From positions 62,001-126,000 of the forward strand of contig NZ_JACJVP010000042.1 in assembly GCF_014212125.1 (NCBI RefSeq): a stretch of DNA of 64,000 nucleotides. The letters run 5' to 3'. The stretch comes from Cohnella nanjingensis. GTDB lineage: Bacteria > Bacillota > Bacilli > Paenibacillales > Paenibacillaceae. The translations under genes and the position numbers were made by a program. The notes under the pieces are model-generated. The model saw only the letters and a list, made by a program, of their open reading frames with translations, was not told where the DNA came from and did not search any database. Shown here piece by piece: positions 26,357 to 35,788 of this stretch; within the stretch, counting starts at the first letter, position 1; each line of letters begins with the position of its first letter.

Positions 26357-27025
26357 TCAGGTCGGGTTGGGATCGTCGGGAATGAGCCGGGCCAGTCCGG
26401 CGAACGGCAAGTTCTCGAAGTAGTCCGTCTTGTAGACGACCTCCGACTCGAGCTTCGTCTCTTCCGTCAGCTTGTTGCGCCGGAATTGCAGGCGGTCGAA
26501 CAGCTTGACGAGGATCTGCGCCGTATTGAGCGCGTCGTCCAGCGCCCGGTGGTGGGAGCCGGAGAAAGGGATCTCCAGCATCTCCAGCGCCGGCTTCAGC
26601 CCCATCTGCTGATGCTTCTCCAGCTTGAAGATCTTGGAGAGCATCTTCTGGAGATTGTTGTGATTGACGACCCAATCGGTCGGGATATGATGTTGTCTGC
26701 ATTCCTGGACCAGCTGGCGCTGATCGTCCGGGCCCCAGGCGCAGAGATAGTAATCTTCGGATCCGATCCAGGCGGCGAAGTCGCGGACGACGTCCGCCAG
26801 CGTGCCCGCCGCGTTCACGTCATCCTGCGTAATGCCCGTGAACGAGGTGGTGTCCGCGGTCAGCTGCGGCGCAACGACCGGTTTGACGAACGATTGGAAC
26901 GTGCCGGCGATGCCCAGGACGCCTTCGACCGCTTGCACCTTCGCGGCGCCGATCTCGATGATTTCCGCGATCTGTCCTTTTTTGCGCCGGACCGTCATCT
27001 CCAGATCGTAGACGATATAAGTCAA
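26357..27025 (-). CDS. 3'-5' exonuclease, DEDDh family (KapD-like)
   Basis: 222 residues from TTG 27025, selected because GAGGTG lies 6 bases upstream and the protein then begins with the conserved TYIVYDLEMT. Exo I carries D7 and E9 (DLE); the late HRALDDALNTAQIL gives the Exo III His/Asp pair. KapD of B. subtilis is an exonuclease-like inhibitor of the KinA sporulation pathway, and this protein resembles it in layout. A longer reading from ATG 27070 would add 15 unlikely residues. Substrate unknown. Confidence 0.8.
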   Translation of the reverse strand: MTYIVYDLEMTVRRKKGQIAEIIEIGAAKVQAVEGVLGIAGTFQSFVKPVVAPQLTADTTSFTGITQDDVNAAGTLADVVRDFAAWIGSEDYYLCAWGPDDQRQLVQECRQHHIPTDWVVNHNNLQKMLSKIFKLEKHQQMGLKPALEMLEIPFSGSHHRALDDALNTAQILVKLFDRLQFRRNKLTEETKLESEVVYKTDYFENLPFAGLARLIPDDPNPT

Positions 27026-27103
27026 TTGCAACACCTCAAGTGAATCAATGAATATAGAGCGGCAAACCATACCTTGTTATTATAGACTTCCTGCATTCGT
27101 TTG

Positions 27104-27235
27104 TCATGATCCGATCCGACGCTGCGGCCCCTCCGCGAAGAAGAACAGGATCACCCCGAGAAACGAGGCGAGATCCATCCAGCCGTCCGCGCGGACGAGA
27201 CCTTTGACGGTGTCCGACTCGGAAAGGCCGGTCAT
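27104..27235 (-). CDS. possible 43-residue membrane peptide
   Basis: An open frame starting with an ATG that overlaps the TGA of the glycosidase fragment (ATGA). It encodes a charged N-terminus and one hydrophobic stretch (MDLASFLGVILFFFAEG). The stop-start overlap suggests it was once cotranslated with the glycosidase gene. I know no family for it; being next to a decayed gene it may also be a remnant. Confidence 0.3.
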   Translation of the reverse strand: MTGLSESDTVKGLVRADGWMDLASFLGVILFFFAEGPQRRIGS

Positions 27236-28636
27236 CGGAATTGAAACCACTTCAGATGAAAATGACTGCCCGGTAAAAACACGAAGGTGACCGTCTGGGC
27301 GCCGGCGATCCGTTCCAGGTCGAATTCACGTTCGCGGTAACCGTCCGAATACGCGAACTCCACGATCTGCTTGCTCTCGCCTTCGGGTCCGCTGAACAGG
27401 AGATGGAGGGTATTGTTGGCCGAAGGGGAGTGTCCGCAGAGGACGAGCTTCGCGCTGCCTCTCTCTCCGAAGTCCATGTCCTCAAAGACGAGGGAGACGT
27501 TGTTCCCGATATTTTCGACGGCCTCGTCCGCGAGCGTGAAGGAATCTCCGTAAATGCGGTCGTTCTCTAGGGCGCTCAGACGCGCGTAAGCCTTCTCCGC
27601 CATGTTGAACTGAAATCCCTTCAGGTGGATTTTCCGGCGCAGCACGAAGCTAAGGGAAGTTATGCCCTGCAATCGTCGAGGCAGACGGTAAGTCGCTTCC
27701 TGATAGACATTCCATCTCGACGGCTTCTGATAGGTGACCGTGGACAGCCGTTCGGCGCCTTGTTCGCCGGGGATGCCTTCCCAGATCTCGATGGGAAACG
27801 CCTCGCCGTCCAGGGAGAAGACGGGGAGCGCGATCTCGTCGGCGCCGTAGCTTCCGAAGTCGACTTTCTCGAAGACGATCCGGCTCTCCTCGTCTCTCGC
27901 CGTCGCGACGCCCCGTTCGTTGCCGTTGGTCAGGTTCCGGCTGGCTTCGCTATGATAGCCCGCGGACACGAATTCGTACGGATTCAAGTGCGCCTGGCCC
28001 AGGCCTGCGATCTGCAGCTCCATTTGCGCGTACAGTTTGATCTTGTCGGAACCGTTGTTCGTGGCGCAGCGAATATAGACATTCCCGTCGCCCAAGGCCG
28101 TGACGACGGCTTCGTGGCCGTTCGTCTGCAGGGTGGCGATGTTGGCGTCGACGCCGGCCGCGTTGGTGATCCGCCATTGGACGTCCGGGTACGCGGCGTC
28201 GGCGGGATGGAGGCGAACCCGGATCGGGATGCTCCGTTGGTCTGGGTGGGGCCGGTTGCCCTCCGGACAGAGAATCTCCAGCTTGCGAACCGGAATATCG
28301 GCGGCTTGCACCTCCATCGTATTCGGTCCCGTTTCCAATGGGGCGGCGGAGCCGATCCCGTAGAGCGTAATTTCGTCGTCTCCGCCGTTTGCCGGCAACG
28401 GCGGAACGGACGTCAAGCCGAGCTCGCCCGACCGGAGTCCCGGCGACACCGCCCGCACGACGACGTCGCCGGCCTCCGCGGCGGAGGCGACGACGGCCAA
28501 CGGTTTGCCGCTGAACAGCCTGCGGCTCTCGCCTTTGTACGAATCGTAATCGGTACTGTCTCCGTTATCCGGGCCGACCAGACGGCCCGGACCTTCGACA
28601 GTCACGCGAACGCGGTTGTTCGCGTTCGCGACACGG
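27232..28636 (-). pseudogene. truncated glycoside hydrolase family 2 (beta-galactosidase-type) C-terminal part
   Basis: About 467 residues of a minus-strand frame begin abruptly with ANANNRVRVTVEGPGRLVG then DNGDSTDYDSYKG, a pattern typical of C-terminal domains of family-2 beta-galactosidases. An Ig-like region follows, then two tandem CBM6-like modules, each ending in HLKGFQF or HLKWFQF. The catalytic N-terminal half is absent; the frame upstream of 28636 only reads antisense to the next gene. No start or ribosome site exists, so this is a fragment, joined to the lipoprotein remnant within about 12 bases. Confidence 0.8.
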
Positions 28637-28647
28637 GAGGTACGAGT

Positions 28648-28948
28648 ATGAAGAGATGGGGCAAAGCAGCGGGAATCGTATTGGCGGCAACGATGGCGGC
28701 TGGATTGGCAGCGTGCCAGAGCGGCGGCGGCAAGGAGAAGGAGACGACCGGCGCGCCGCCGTCGGGCAGCGCCGCCGCAGGGCCGAGCGGATTGGAAGCC
28801 GCCCAGGATTACGCGTTCGGTGAGGGGACGACCTTTCATGCCAACGAGCCGGTCACTTACTCCATGATGTACAGCGATCACCAGCGATCGCTATGCAAAG
28901 ATGGCGAACGATATTTTCGCCCAAACGAAAAGCACCCTCGGTTACTGA
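28648..28948 (+). pseudogene. internally deleted sugar ABC transporter substrate-binding lipoprotein
   Basis: GGGAGG then ATG 28648 opens a typical lipoprotein start: a signal peptide ending in AGLAACQSGG, a low-complexity linker and VTYSMMYSDH, as in LplA-type oligosaccharide-binding proteins. After about 79 residues the frame shifts by +1 and a 20-residue tail DRYAKMANDIFAQTKSTLGY reaches TGA 28946-28948; that tail looks like the C-terminus of the same family. About 400 central residues are missing. AGCGATC occurs twice at the join (28873 and 28883). Confidence 0.75.
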
Positions 28949-28997
28949 GCCGGGCTGGAAAAGAGAGCCGAACGGCGGTCGGAGCATCCTGTCAATC

Positions 28998-29032
28998 AAG
29001 CGTCCCTTGTCGCATTTAGACAAGGGACGCTT
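28998..29032. terminator. terminator hairpin, near copy of the sigK terminator
   Basis: AAGCGTCCCTTGTC pairs with GACAAGGGACGCTT; TTTGCGTTTATTTG follows. Almost the same hairpin and tail occur at 29675-29708 beyond intact sigK, so it probably belongs to the partial sigK duplication. Confidence 0.75.
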
Positions 29033-29098
29033 TGCGTTTATTTGCCTTGAATGGCCTAGCGCGTGTCTTGAGGCCAGCGAAAAGAAGACTGCAAATGT

Positions 29099-29229
29099 AT
29101 AATATCTTGGAGCGTGATCTCGTTGCCTTCTTTGTCCGTACCGATGGGGTCGTGGAGCGAGACGTCCTTGCGTTTTTTTTGAGCAAGCGCAGGCGCATCA
29201 GAATTTCGTATTCGATACAACGGGCCGCC
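29099..29229 (-). pseudogene. partial, frameshifted copy of sigK
   Basis: About 130 bases match 30061-30190 inside intact sigK with few substitutions and small length changes at a poly-T run. The matching segment covers SigK residues about 106-148 (CIENEILMHLR to DKEGNEITLQDIL). The frame is broken. At its upper end (29229) the match stops exactly where the 51-bp hairpin array begins; at its lower end unrelated sequence and a copy of the sigK terminator follow. Confidence 0.85.
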
Positions 29230-29475
29230 GGAGCGTGGGATAGCAGGCTGTAACCCGAAAAAATCGGGTTACGTGCCGCCGGAGCGTAGGATAGCAGGCT
29301 GTAACCCGAAAATATCGGGTTACATGCCGCCGGAACGTAGGATAGCAGGCTGTAACCCGAAAATATCGGGTTACATGCAGCCGGAGCGTGTGTTAGCGTG
29401 CTGTAACCCGAAAAAATCGGGTTACAAATACCGCCCGGCGCTGGTTAAAGGGCTATAGCCCAAAAAAATAGACAA
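29229..29475. repeat. 51-bp tandem repeat array with 9-bp hairpins (array 2)
   Basis: Hairpins GTAACCCGA-N5-TCGGGTTAC start at 29250, 29301, 29352 and 29403, exactly 51 bp apart, and a degenerate fifth near 29454 keeps the phase. Spacers share GCCGCCGGAGCGTAGGATAG. Stems are perfect in all four; only the A/T loop varies. From 29476 to 29670 I see no gene, only AT-richer sequence with small hairpins. The period equals that of arrays 1 and 3, though the sequence differs. Confidence 0.9.
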
Positions 29476-29674
29476 TTTGCGAGAAAGCCGTGCTGAGGTG
29501 CGAAAGGCGGACAAACAGCCTTATAGTTTGCGACACCTCCAGAATGAAAATAGGCGGTTTTGCGCGGCGCAAAAAAGTCTTGGGTTCATGTGCGTTCTGA
29601 TAATATGAAGAAATTCACTGATGTATGGGTCTGCATCTGTTCGTTCCTTCAGACGACAGAAATGCATCCCAAAC

Positions 29675-29708
29675 AAGCGTCCCTTATCGATCTCGATAAG
29701 GGACGCTT
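29675..29708 (-). terminator. terminator of sigK
   Basis: AAGCGTCCCTTATCGA pairs with its complement (CGATAAGGGACGCTT) about 100 bases beyond the sigK stop codon. Confidence 0.75.
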
Positions 29709-29804
29709 TGCGTTTCCTTCATGGAACGGACGTGCATCGCGGGTGCCGGCGGACGACGTCGCCTACGCGCCGTCCTGCCTTGGGGATCGGGGACCGGCGC
29801 GATG

Positions 29805-30506
29805 TTACCGCTTCGCCTTGTAGAACTCGTGATACAGCTTCATCAGGGCGCGCTTCTCGATCCGCGATACGTACGAGCGGGAGATGCCGAGCTCCCGCGC
29901 GATCTCGCGCTGCGTCCGCTCATCCCCTCCGCCGTCCAGGCCGAAGCGCCCCCGAATGACCTCCTGCTCGCGGTCGTCGAGAATGTCCAGGTTCTGATAA
30001 ATTTTGCTCTTCTCGATCTTGAGCTGAACCTTTTCGACGACTTCGTCAGGTTCGGTCCCTAGAATATCTTGCAGCGTGATCTCGTTGCCTTCCTTGTCCG
30101 TTCCGATGGGGTCGTGGAGCGAGACGTCCTTGCGCGTTTTTTTGAGCGAGCGCAGGTGCATCAGAATTTCGTTCTCGATGCAACGGGCCGCGAACGTCGC
30201 GAGCTTCGTGCCTTTGCCGACTTGGAAGCTCTCGATCGCTTTGATCAGGCCGATCGTCCCGATGGAGATGAGATCCTCCAGATCTTCGCCGGTATTGTCG
30301 AATTTCTTGACGATGTGCGCCACGAGCCGCAGATTGTGTTCGATCAGCAGGTTGCGCGAGTGCGGGCTGCCTTCCGCCAGCCGCGACAAATGCAGCGCTT
30401 CTTCTTCGTCGGTCAGAGGCTGGGGAAACGCGTTGTTTTTCACATACGAGACGAGCAGCGACAGCTGCTTCAGGAATAGCGCGAGCGTCGTGATAAATCC
30501 GGGCAC
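29805..30506 (-). CDS. sigK: sporulation sigma factor SigK (pro-sigma-K), uninterrupted
   Basis: 233 residues. It starts with a hydrophobic pro-sequence (about 20 residues) followed by SYVKNNAFPQPL, the processed N-terminus region known from B. subtilis. Region 2 (LIEHNLRLVAHIVKKF, EDLISIGTIGLIKA) and region 4 (TQREIARELGISRSYVSRIEKRALMKL) are complete. SigK directs late mother-cell genes after SpoIVFB cleavage. GTG 30506 follows GGAGGTG. The gene is not split by a skin element, but a broken partial copy lies about 570 bases beyond its end. Confidence 0.97.
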   Translation of the reverse strand: MPGFITTLALFLKQLSLLVSYVKNNAFPQPLTDEEEALHLSRLAEGSPHSRNLLIEHNLRLVAHIVKKFDNTGEDLEDLISIGTIGLIKAIESFQVGKGTKLATFAARCIENEILMHLRSLKKTRKDVSLHDPIGTDKEGNEITLQDILGTEPDEVVEKVQLKIEKSKIYQNLDILDDREQEVIRGRFGLDGGGDERTQREIARELGISRSYVSRIEKRALMKLYHEFYKAKR

Positions 30507-30557
30507 GGATCGGTCACCTCCGGCAGAATGGTCGAACGGGCGAAACGAAGCATTACC

Positions 30558-30565
30558 ATTCTATG
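30558..30565 (-). promoter_or_regulatory. possible sigma-E -10 element of sigK
   Basis: On the minus strand CATAGAAT lies about 52 bases before the sigK GTG, one mismatch from the sigma-E -10 consensus CATACAAT. No convincing -35 element was seen, so this is weak. Confidence 0.3.
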
Positions 30566-30752
30566 TGGGTCATCGCCTACGCGTGCCTGTACGGACGAAC
30601 GGTGTCAGAAAAAAGCGGGAGTCTTCAGAAATCCTTCATTTTTTCCCCGGACGGTTCCTCAGATTTGCCGTGTACGCTGAGTCCATCGGCTTCAAGAGGA
30701 GCCGCGATATCGGCAGAGAGAAGCGAACGGGACATGAAGGAGGCAGCGATCG

Positions 30753-31223
30753 ATGACGGAGACGATTCACGCCATGCTCGATAGCTGGGGCTACGTTTTT
30801 TTGTTTCTGGCCTTCTGTTTGGGGCCCTTCGGCATTCCGGTGCCGAACGAGATTACGATCCTCACCGCCAGCGGGCTCGCGAACGCCGGGCTGCTCGACC
30901 CTTGGTCGGTCTACGGGGTCATCGCGTCGGGTCTGTTCGTCGCGGTCAACGCGGGATACGCGCTGGGACGGCTGTTCGGCGCCGGCCTGATCGCCCGCAT
31001 CCGGCAGGCGAGGCTGCGCCGCTATGCGGAACGCGGCAGCCGGCTGTTGGACCGATTCGGCTCGATCGCGCTGCTGCTGGCCTTCTTCATCCCCGTCGTA
31101 CGCTACGTCATGCCGCTGCTCGCTGGCGCGGGCGGGCTGCGCTACCGGACTTTCGCCTTATACGCCTACGCCGGCATGCTCGTTTGGACTTTGCTGTTCT
31201 TTGGGATCGGGATGATCGGATGA
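30753..31223 (+). CDS. DedA family membrane protein
   Basis: 156 residues, with the DedA signature near the N-terminus (FCLGPFGIPVPNEITILTAS) and the conserved FIPVVRYVMPLLAGAGG in the middle, plus four or more hydrophobic segments. DedA proteins are half-transporters for membrane lipid turnover; some flip undecaprenyl phosphate (UptA) or phosphatidylethanolamine (PetA). Which applies is unknown. GAAGGAGG precedes the ATG. It is followed 17 bases later by a probable lipid methyltransferase, a pairing that suits lipid metabolism. Confidence 0.88.
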   Translation: MTETIHAMLDSWGYVFLFLAFCLGPFGIPVPNEITILTASGLANAGLLDPWSVYGVIASGLFVAVNAGYALGRLFGAGLIARIRQARLRRYAERGSRLLDRFGSIALLLAFFIPVVRYVMPLLAGAGGLRYRTFALYAYAGMLVWTLLFFGIGMIG

Positions 31224-31239
31224 AGGGGAGAAGCGGAAC

Positions 31240-31812
31240 ATGATCAAAGAGCGTTGGCTGTTTATGAAGAAATTTTTGGAGAACCCGAAGCAGGTCGGCA
31301 GCTTAACCCCAAGCTCCGTCTATCTGGCGCGGAGCATGGCCGGGGCGGTCCAATGGAATGAAGTGCGCGCTTTTGCCGAGCTGGGCGCCGGGACGGGAGC
31401 GATCACCCGCTGTCTCGACAAGATGCGCTACGACGATACCGCCGGGTATCTATTCGAGAAAAATCCGGCGATGCGGCGCCGCCTGGCGGAGGCGTATCCG
31501 CACTTCCGGTGTCATGCGGACGCGCTGGAGATGTCCGAGCTCCTGCGGCGGGAGGGGGTGCCGGCCTTCGATTGCATCTTCAGCGGCCTGCCGTTTTTCA
31601 ACTTCGAGCAGCGTCTTCGCGACCAACTGCTGTCGCAAGTCCGACAGTCGCTCGCCCCGGACGGACAGTTCGTCGCGTTCCAGTATTCCTTGCAGATGCG
31701 CAAGCAGTTCGCCCGTCATTTCGACGTGCAGGCGCTGCGTTTCGTGCCGATCAACTTCCCGCCCGCATTCGTCTACGTGTGCAGGAGAAATCCGAATCGA
31801 ATGGAATATTGA
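31240..31812 (+). CDS. class I SAM-dependent methyltransferase, PmtA/phospholipid type
   Basis: 190 residues. FLENPKQVGSLTPSS and the SAM-binding ELGAGTGAITRCL resemble phospholipid N-methyltransferases and their rRNA-dimethylase-like relatives. Motif IV appears as DCIFSGLPFFNF. The context (DedA before, two-component system after) favours a membrane lipid substrate, but rRNA or small-molecule methylation cannot be excluded. It is not TrmR. GGGGAG precedes the ATG. Confidence 0.7.
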   Translation: MIKERWLFMKKFLENPKQVGSLTPSSVYLARSMAGAVQWNEVRAFAELGAGTGAITRCLDKMRYDDTAGYLFEKNPAMRRRLAEAYPHFRCHADALEMSELLRREGVPAFDCIFSGLPFFNFEQRLRDQLLSQVRQSLAPDGQFVAFQYSLQMRKQFARHFDVQALRFVPINFPPAFVYVCRRNPNRMEY

Positions 31813-31847
31813 GAGTATGCCGAAGTCACAATCCGCGGAGGGCACCG

Positions 31848-32532
31848 ATGAGCAAAGAGACCGTCCTGGTCGTCGACGACGAGCCGGAGATTCGGGATGT
31901 CATCCATATGTATCTGCGCAACGAAGGCTATAACGCCCTCGAAGCGGCGGACGGGGAGCAGGCGCTGCGGCTGCTCCGGTCCGACCCTTCCGTCCGTCTG
32001 GTCATCCTCGATATTATGATGCCGAAGATGGACGGCTTCCTCACCTGCATGAAGATGCGGGAGATCTCCCAAGTCCCGATCATCATGCTGTCCGCCAGAG
32101 AGACGGACATGGACAAGATCACCGGCCTTACGACGGGCGCGGACGACTACGTGTCGAAGCCGTTCAATCCGCTGGAGCTGATGGCCAGAGTCAAGGCGCA
32201 GCTCCGCAGGCAGAACTATTCCGCCCAGGAGCAGGCGGCGGACGACATCATCGCGATCGGCGATCTGATCGTCGACAAAGCCAAGCACGCGGTGACGGCG
32301 AACGGCCGCCCCGTCGCGCTGACGCCGCTGGAGTTCGCGATCCTCGCGCTGCTGGCCAGCCGGCGGGGACAGGTGTTCGGCGCCGAGAAGATCTACGAAG
32401 CCGTTTGGCGGGAGCCTTTCGGCTATACGGACAATACGGTCATGGTCCATATCCGCAACATCCGGGAGAAGATCGAACCGAATCCGAAGGAACCGCAATA
32501 CATCAAGACCGTATGGGGGGTCGGATACAAAA

Positions 32533-32540
<8 letters not shown>
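31848..32540 (+). CDS. OmpR family response regulator
   Basis: 230 residues. Receiver domain with acidic pocket VVDDEPE, phosphoacceptor D55 in LDIMMPKMDG and conserved K in DDYVSKPFNP; winged-helix domain from about residue 135 (LTPLEFAILALLASRRGQVF, VMVHIRNIREKI, TVWGVGYKIE). VanR/YcbL-like. It overlaps the kinase gene by 8 bases, so the two are made together. Target genes are unknown; the upstream DedA-methyltransferase pair is a natural candidate. Confidence 0.95.
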
Positions 32541-33588
<1,048 letters not shown>

Positions 33589-33678
33589 TCCCCATTTTTT
33601 TCCCCTCATAACTCCCCCCTCTCCTGACAAATAATGAGTGAGACGACATGTTTAACTGGAAGGGGGGACCTGCGCTAG

Positions 33679-34176
33679 ATGACCACCAAAGACGTGAACC
33701 AAGGCAATGCGCCCGCTTACAAGCCGGTCTCGATGACCCCCAAGGAGTATAAGCAGTTCGCGAAGAAGCGGGAGCCTTCCCGTTCCGTCGGGATGAATTG
33801 CGTGAGGGCGTTCCTGATCGGAGGGGCGATCTGCCTGATCGGCGAAGGGGTTCAGCAATTTTTCATGACCGCGTTCCACATGTCGGAGAGGGAGGCGAGC
33901 AATCCGACCGTCGCGACGATGATCCTCATCTCCGTCATCCTGACCTGCTTGGGCGTGTATGACAAGATCGCCCAATGGGCCGGAGCCGGTACCGCCGTGC
34001 CGGTCACGGGATTCGCCAACTCGATGGCGTCGGCCGCCATCGAGCACCGCAGCGAAGGGTTGGTGCTGGGCGTCGGCGCCAACATGTTCAAGCTGGCAGG
34101 TTCGGTCATCGTCTTCGGGACGGTAGCGGCGTTCTTCGTCAGCATTATCCACTGGCTGATCGAGGTGTGGCGGTAA
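33679..34176 (+). CDS. spoVAC: stage V sporulation protein AC
   Basis: 165 residues with the SpoVAC sequence: YKQFAKKREPSRSVGMNCVRAFLIGGAICLIGE near the start, several membrane helices, and GVYDKIAQWAGAGTAVPVTGFAN. SpoVA proteins form the channel that loads dipicolinic acid into the forespore and releases it at germination; SpoVAC acts as a mechanosensitive channel. First of a three-gene set. A possible sigma-G promoter (TCATA-17-CAAATAA, 33606-33634) is only a partial match. Confidence 0.95.
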   Translation: MTTKDVNQGNAPAYKPVSMTPKEYKQFAKKREPSRSVGMNCVRAFLIGGAICLIGEGVQQFFMTAFHMSEREASNPTVATMILISVILTCLGVYDKIAQWAGAGTAVPVTGFANSMASAAIEHRSEGLVLGVGANMFKLAGSVIVFGTVAAFFVSIIHWLIEVWR

Positions 34177-35183
34177 TGCTGCTGCACGGCAGACGAACCT
34201 GGATATTCGAGACGCCGCCGGTGATCCTCGCGACGGGAACGGTGGTCGGACCGGACGAAGGGGCGGGGCCGCTCGCCGCCGACTTCGATCTGGTGCATCC
34301 CGATATGGAGATCCAGCAGCCGAGCTGGGAGAAGGCGGAGCGGGCGCTCTTGGAGCAAGCCTCCGACATCGCCGTCTCGACCGCCAAGCTGTCGAAGGAC
34401 AAGATCAACTTCTATGTAGGCGGCGATCTGATCAACCAGATCATCAGCAGCACGTTCGCGGCGCGGACGCTCGGCGCGCCGTACCTTGGCGTATTCGGCG
34501 CTTGCTCAACTTCGATGGAGTCGTTGGCGCTCGCGTCGCTTATCGTCTCCTCCGGCGCCGGCGAGTACGCGCTAGCGGGCACGAGCAGCCACAACTGCAC
34601 GGCCGAGAAGCAGTTCCGCTATCCGACCGAGTACGGCTCCCAGAAGCCCCCGACGGCGCAGTATACGGTGACGGGCGCTGGCGCGGCGGTGATCGGCAAG
34701 ACGGGACAGGGCCCCAAGATCACCTCGGCCACGCTCGGGAAGATCGTCGACCTGGGCATTAAGGATCCTTTCAACATGGGAGCGGCGATGGCGCCCGCGG
34801 CGGTGGACACGATTCAAGGCCATCTCGAGGAGACCGGCCGCCAGCCGGGCTATTACGATCTGATCGTAACGGGAGATCTGGCCGGCGTCGGCCACCCGAT
34901 CGCCGACGAGATGCTTCGACGGAACGGCGTGCCGATCGAACAGACGCGGTTCCTCGACTGCGGGCTCATGATCTACGACGTCGCCAAACAGAAGGTGCAG
35001 GCGGGCGGGAGCGGATGCGCCTGCTCGGCGGCCGTAACCTACGGGCACCTGCTGAAGCGCATCGCGAAGGGCGAGCTGAAGCGCATCCTGGTCGTGGCGA
35101 CCGGGGCGCTGCTGAGCCCTTTGTCTTACCAGCAAGGCGAGACGATCCCGTGCATCGCGCACGCCGTCTCGATCGAAGCCTAA
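34176..35183 (+). CDS. spoVAD: stage V sporulation protein AD
   Basis: 335 residues, soluble, thiolase-like fold. It includes GVFGACSTSMESLALAS, AGTSSHNCTAEKQFRYPTEYG and KVQAGGSGCACSAAVTYGHL. SpoVAD binds dipicolinic acid. Its ATG overlaps the spoVAC stop by one base. Confidence 0.95.
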   Translation: MLLHGRRTWIFETPPVILATGTVVGPDEGAGPLAADFDLVHPDMEIQQPSWEKAERALLEQASDIAVSTAKLSKDKINFYVGGDLINQIISSTFAARTLGAPYLGVFGACSTSMESLALASLIVSSGAGEYALAGTSSHNCTAEKQFRYPTEYGSQKPPTAQYTVTGAGAAVIGKTGQGPKITSATLGKIVDLGIKDPFNMGAAMAPAAVDTIQGHLEETGRQPGYYDLIVTGDLAGVGHPIADEMLRRNGVPIEQTRFLDCGLMIYDVAKQKVQAGGSGCACSAAVTYGHLLKRIAKGELKRILVVATGALLSPLSYQQGETIPCIAHAVSIEA

Positions 35184-35208
35184 ACCATCGAATAGGAGGC
35201 AGGCAAAC

Positions 35209-35559
35209 ATGCAGTATTTGTGGGCATTCTTGATCGGCGGCGCCATTTGTCTAATCGGGCAGCTGCTCTTCGACTGGGTCAAGCTGACGCCGGCGCACAC
35301 GATGGCCGTGCTCGTCGTGGCCGGGGCCGTCATCGACGGCCTCGGCTGGTACGACCCGCTGATCGACTTTGCCGGGGCCGGTGCGACCGTTCCGATCACC
35401 AGCTTCGGCAACGCGCTGGTCCATGGCTCGCTGACCGATATGCAGCGGGACGGGTGGATCGGCATCATCACCGGCATCTTCAAGATGACGAGCGCCGGCA
35501 TCTCCGCCGCGATCGTGTTCTCGTTCCTGGCGGCGCTGGTCGTCAAGCCGAAGGGCTGA
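35209..35559 (+). CDS. spoVAEb: stage V sporulation protein AE (AEb type)
   Basis: 116 residues, four membrane helices. FLIGGAICLIGQLLFDWVKLTPAH and GAGATVPITSFGNALVHG are typical of SpoVAEb. With SpoVAC and SpoVAD it completes the minimal C-D-Eb set; AA, AB, AEa and AF are not in the window. AATAGGAGG precedes the ATG. Confidence 0.93.
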   Translation: MQYLWAFLIGGAICLIGQLLFDWVKLTPAHTMAVLVVAGAVIDGLGWYDPLIDFAGAGATVPITSFGNALVHGSLTDMQRDGWIGIITGIFKMTSAGISAAIVFSFLAALVVKPKG

Positions 35560-35647
35560 CCCGACCGTTCGGCCGGGAAAAATCGACATCAACGGACGTT
35601 CCTCCACACGGAATAAAGGCCTTTCCATGAATCTGGTTCCGCTCCCT

Positions 35648-35682
35648 TAACCAACCCGCCGACGCGCGAGTTGGTTATTTTT
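35648..35682 (+). terminator. rho-independent terminator after spoVAEb
   Basis: TAACCAAC pairs with GTTGGTTA over a GC-rich loop, followed by a T-run. Confidence 0.8.
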
Positions 35683-35708
35683 CTATGTTTATTTGTAGGA
35701 ATACTAAA

Positions 35709-35738
35709 TTGTAGAAACTCTCCTATTTCAGGTATAAT
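35709..35738 (+). promoter_or_regulatory. promoter of the moxR operon
   Basis: TTGTAG, 18-base spacer, perfect TATAAT (35733-35738); moxR begins at 35789. Confidence 0.7.
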
Positions 35739-35788
35739 CAAAGGGAGTTTCGACATGACCCAGGCAGGATTCCGTAGGAGGGACCGCA

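Noticed and set aside
29229..29475. CRISPR array
   Set aside because: Spacers between the hairpins are near-identical copies rather than unique, units are tandem repeats, and there are no cas genes.
33606..33634. Firm sigma-G promoter before spoVAC
   Set aside because: TCATA-17-CAAATAA has the right spacing but several mismatches to the consensus; mentioned only in the gene entry.
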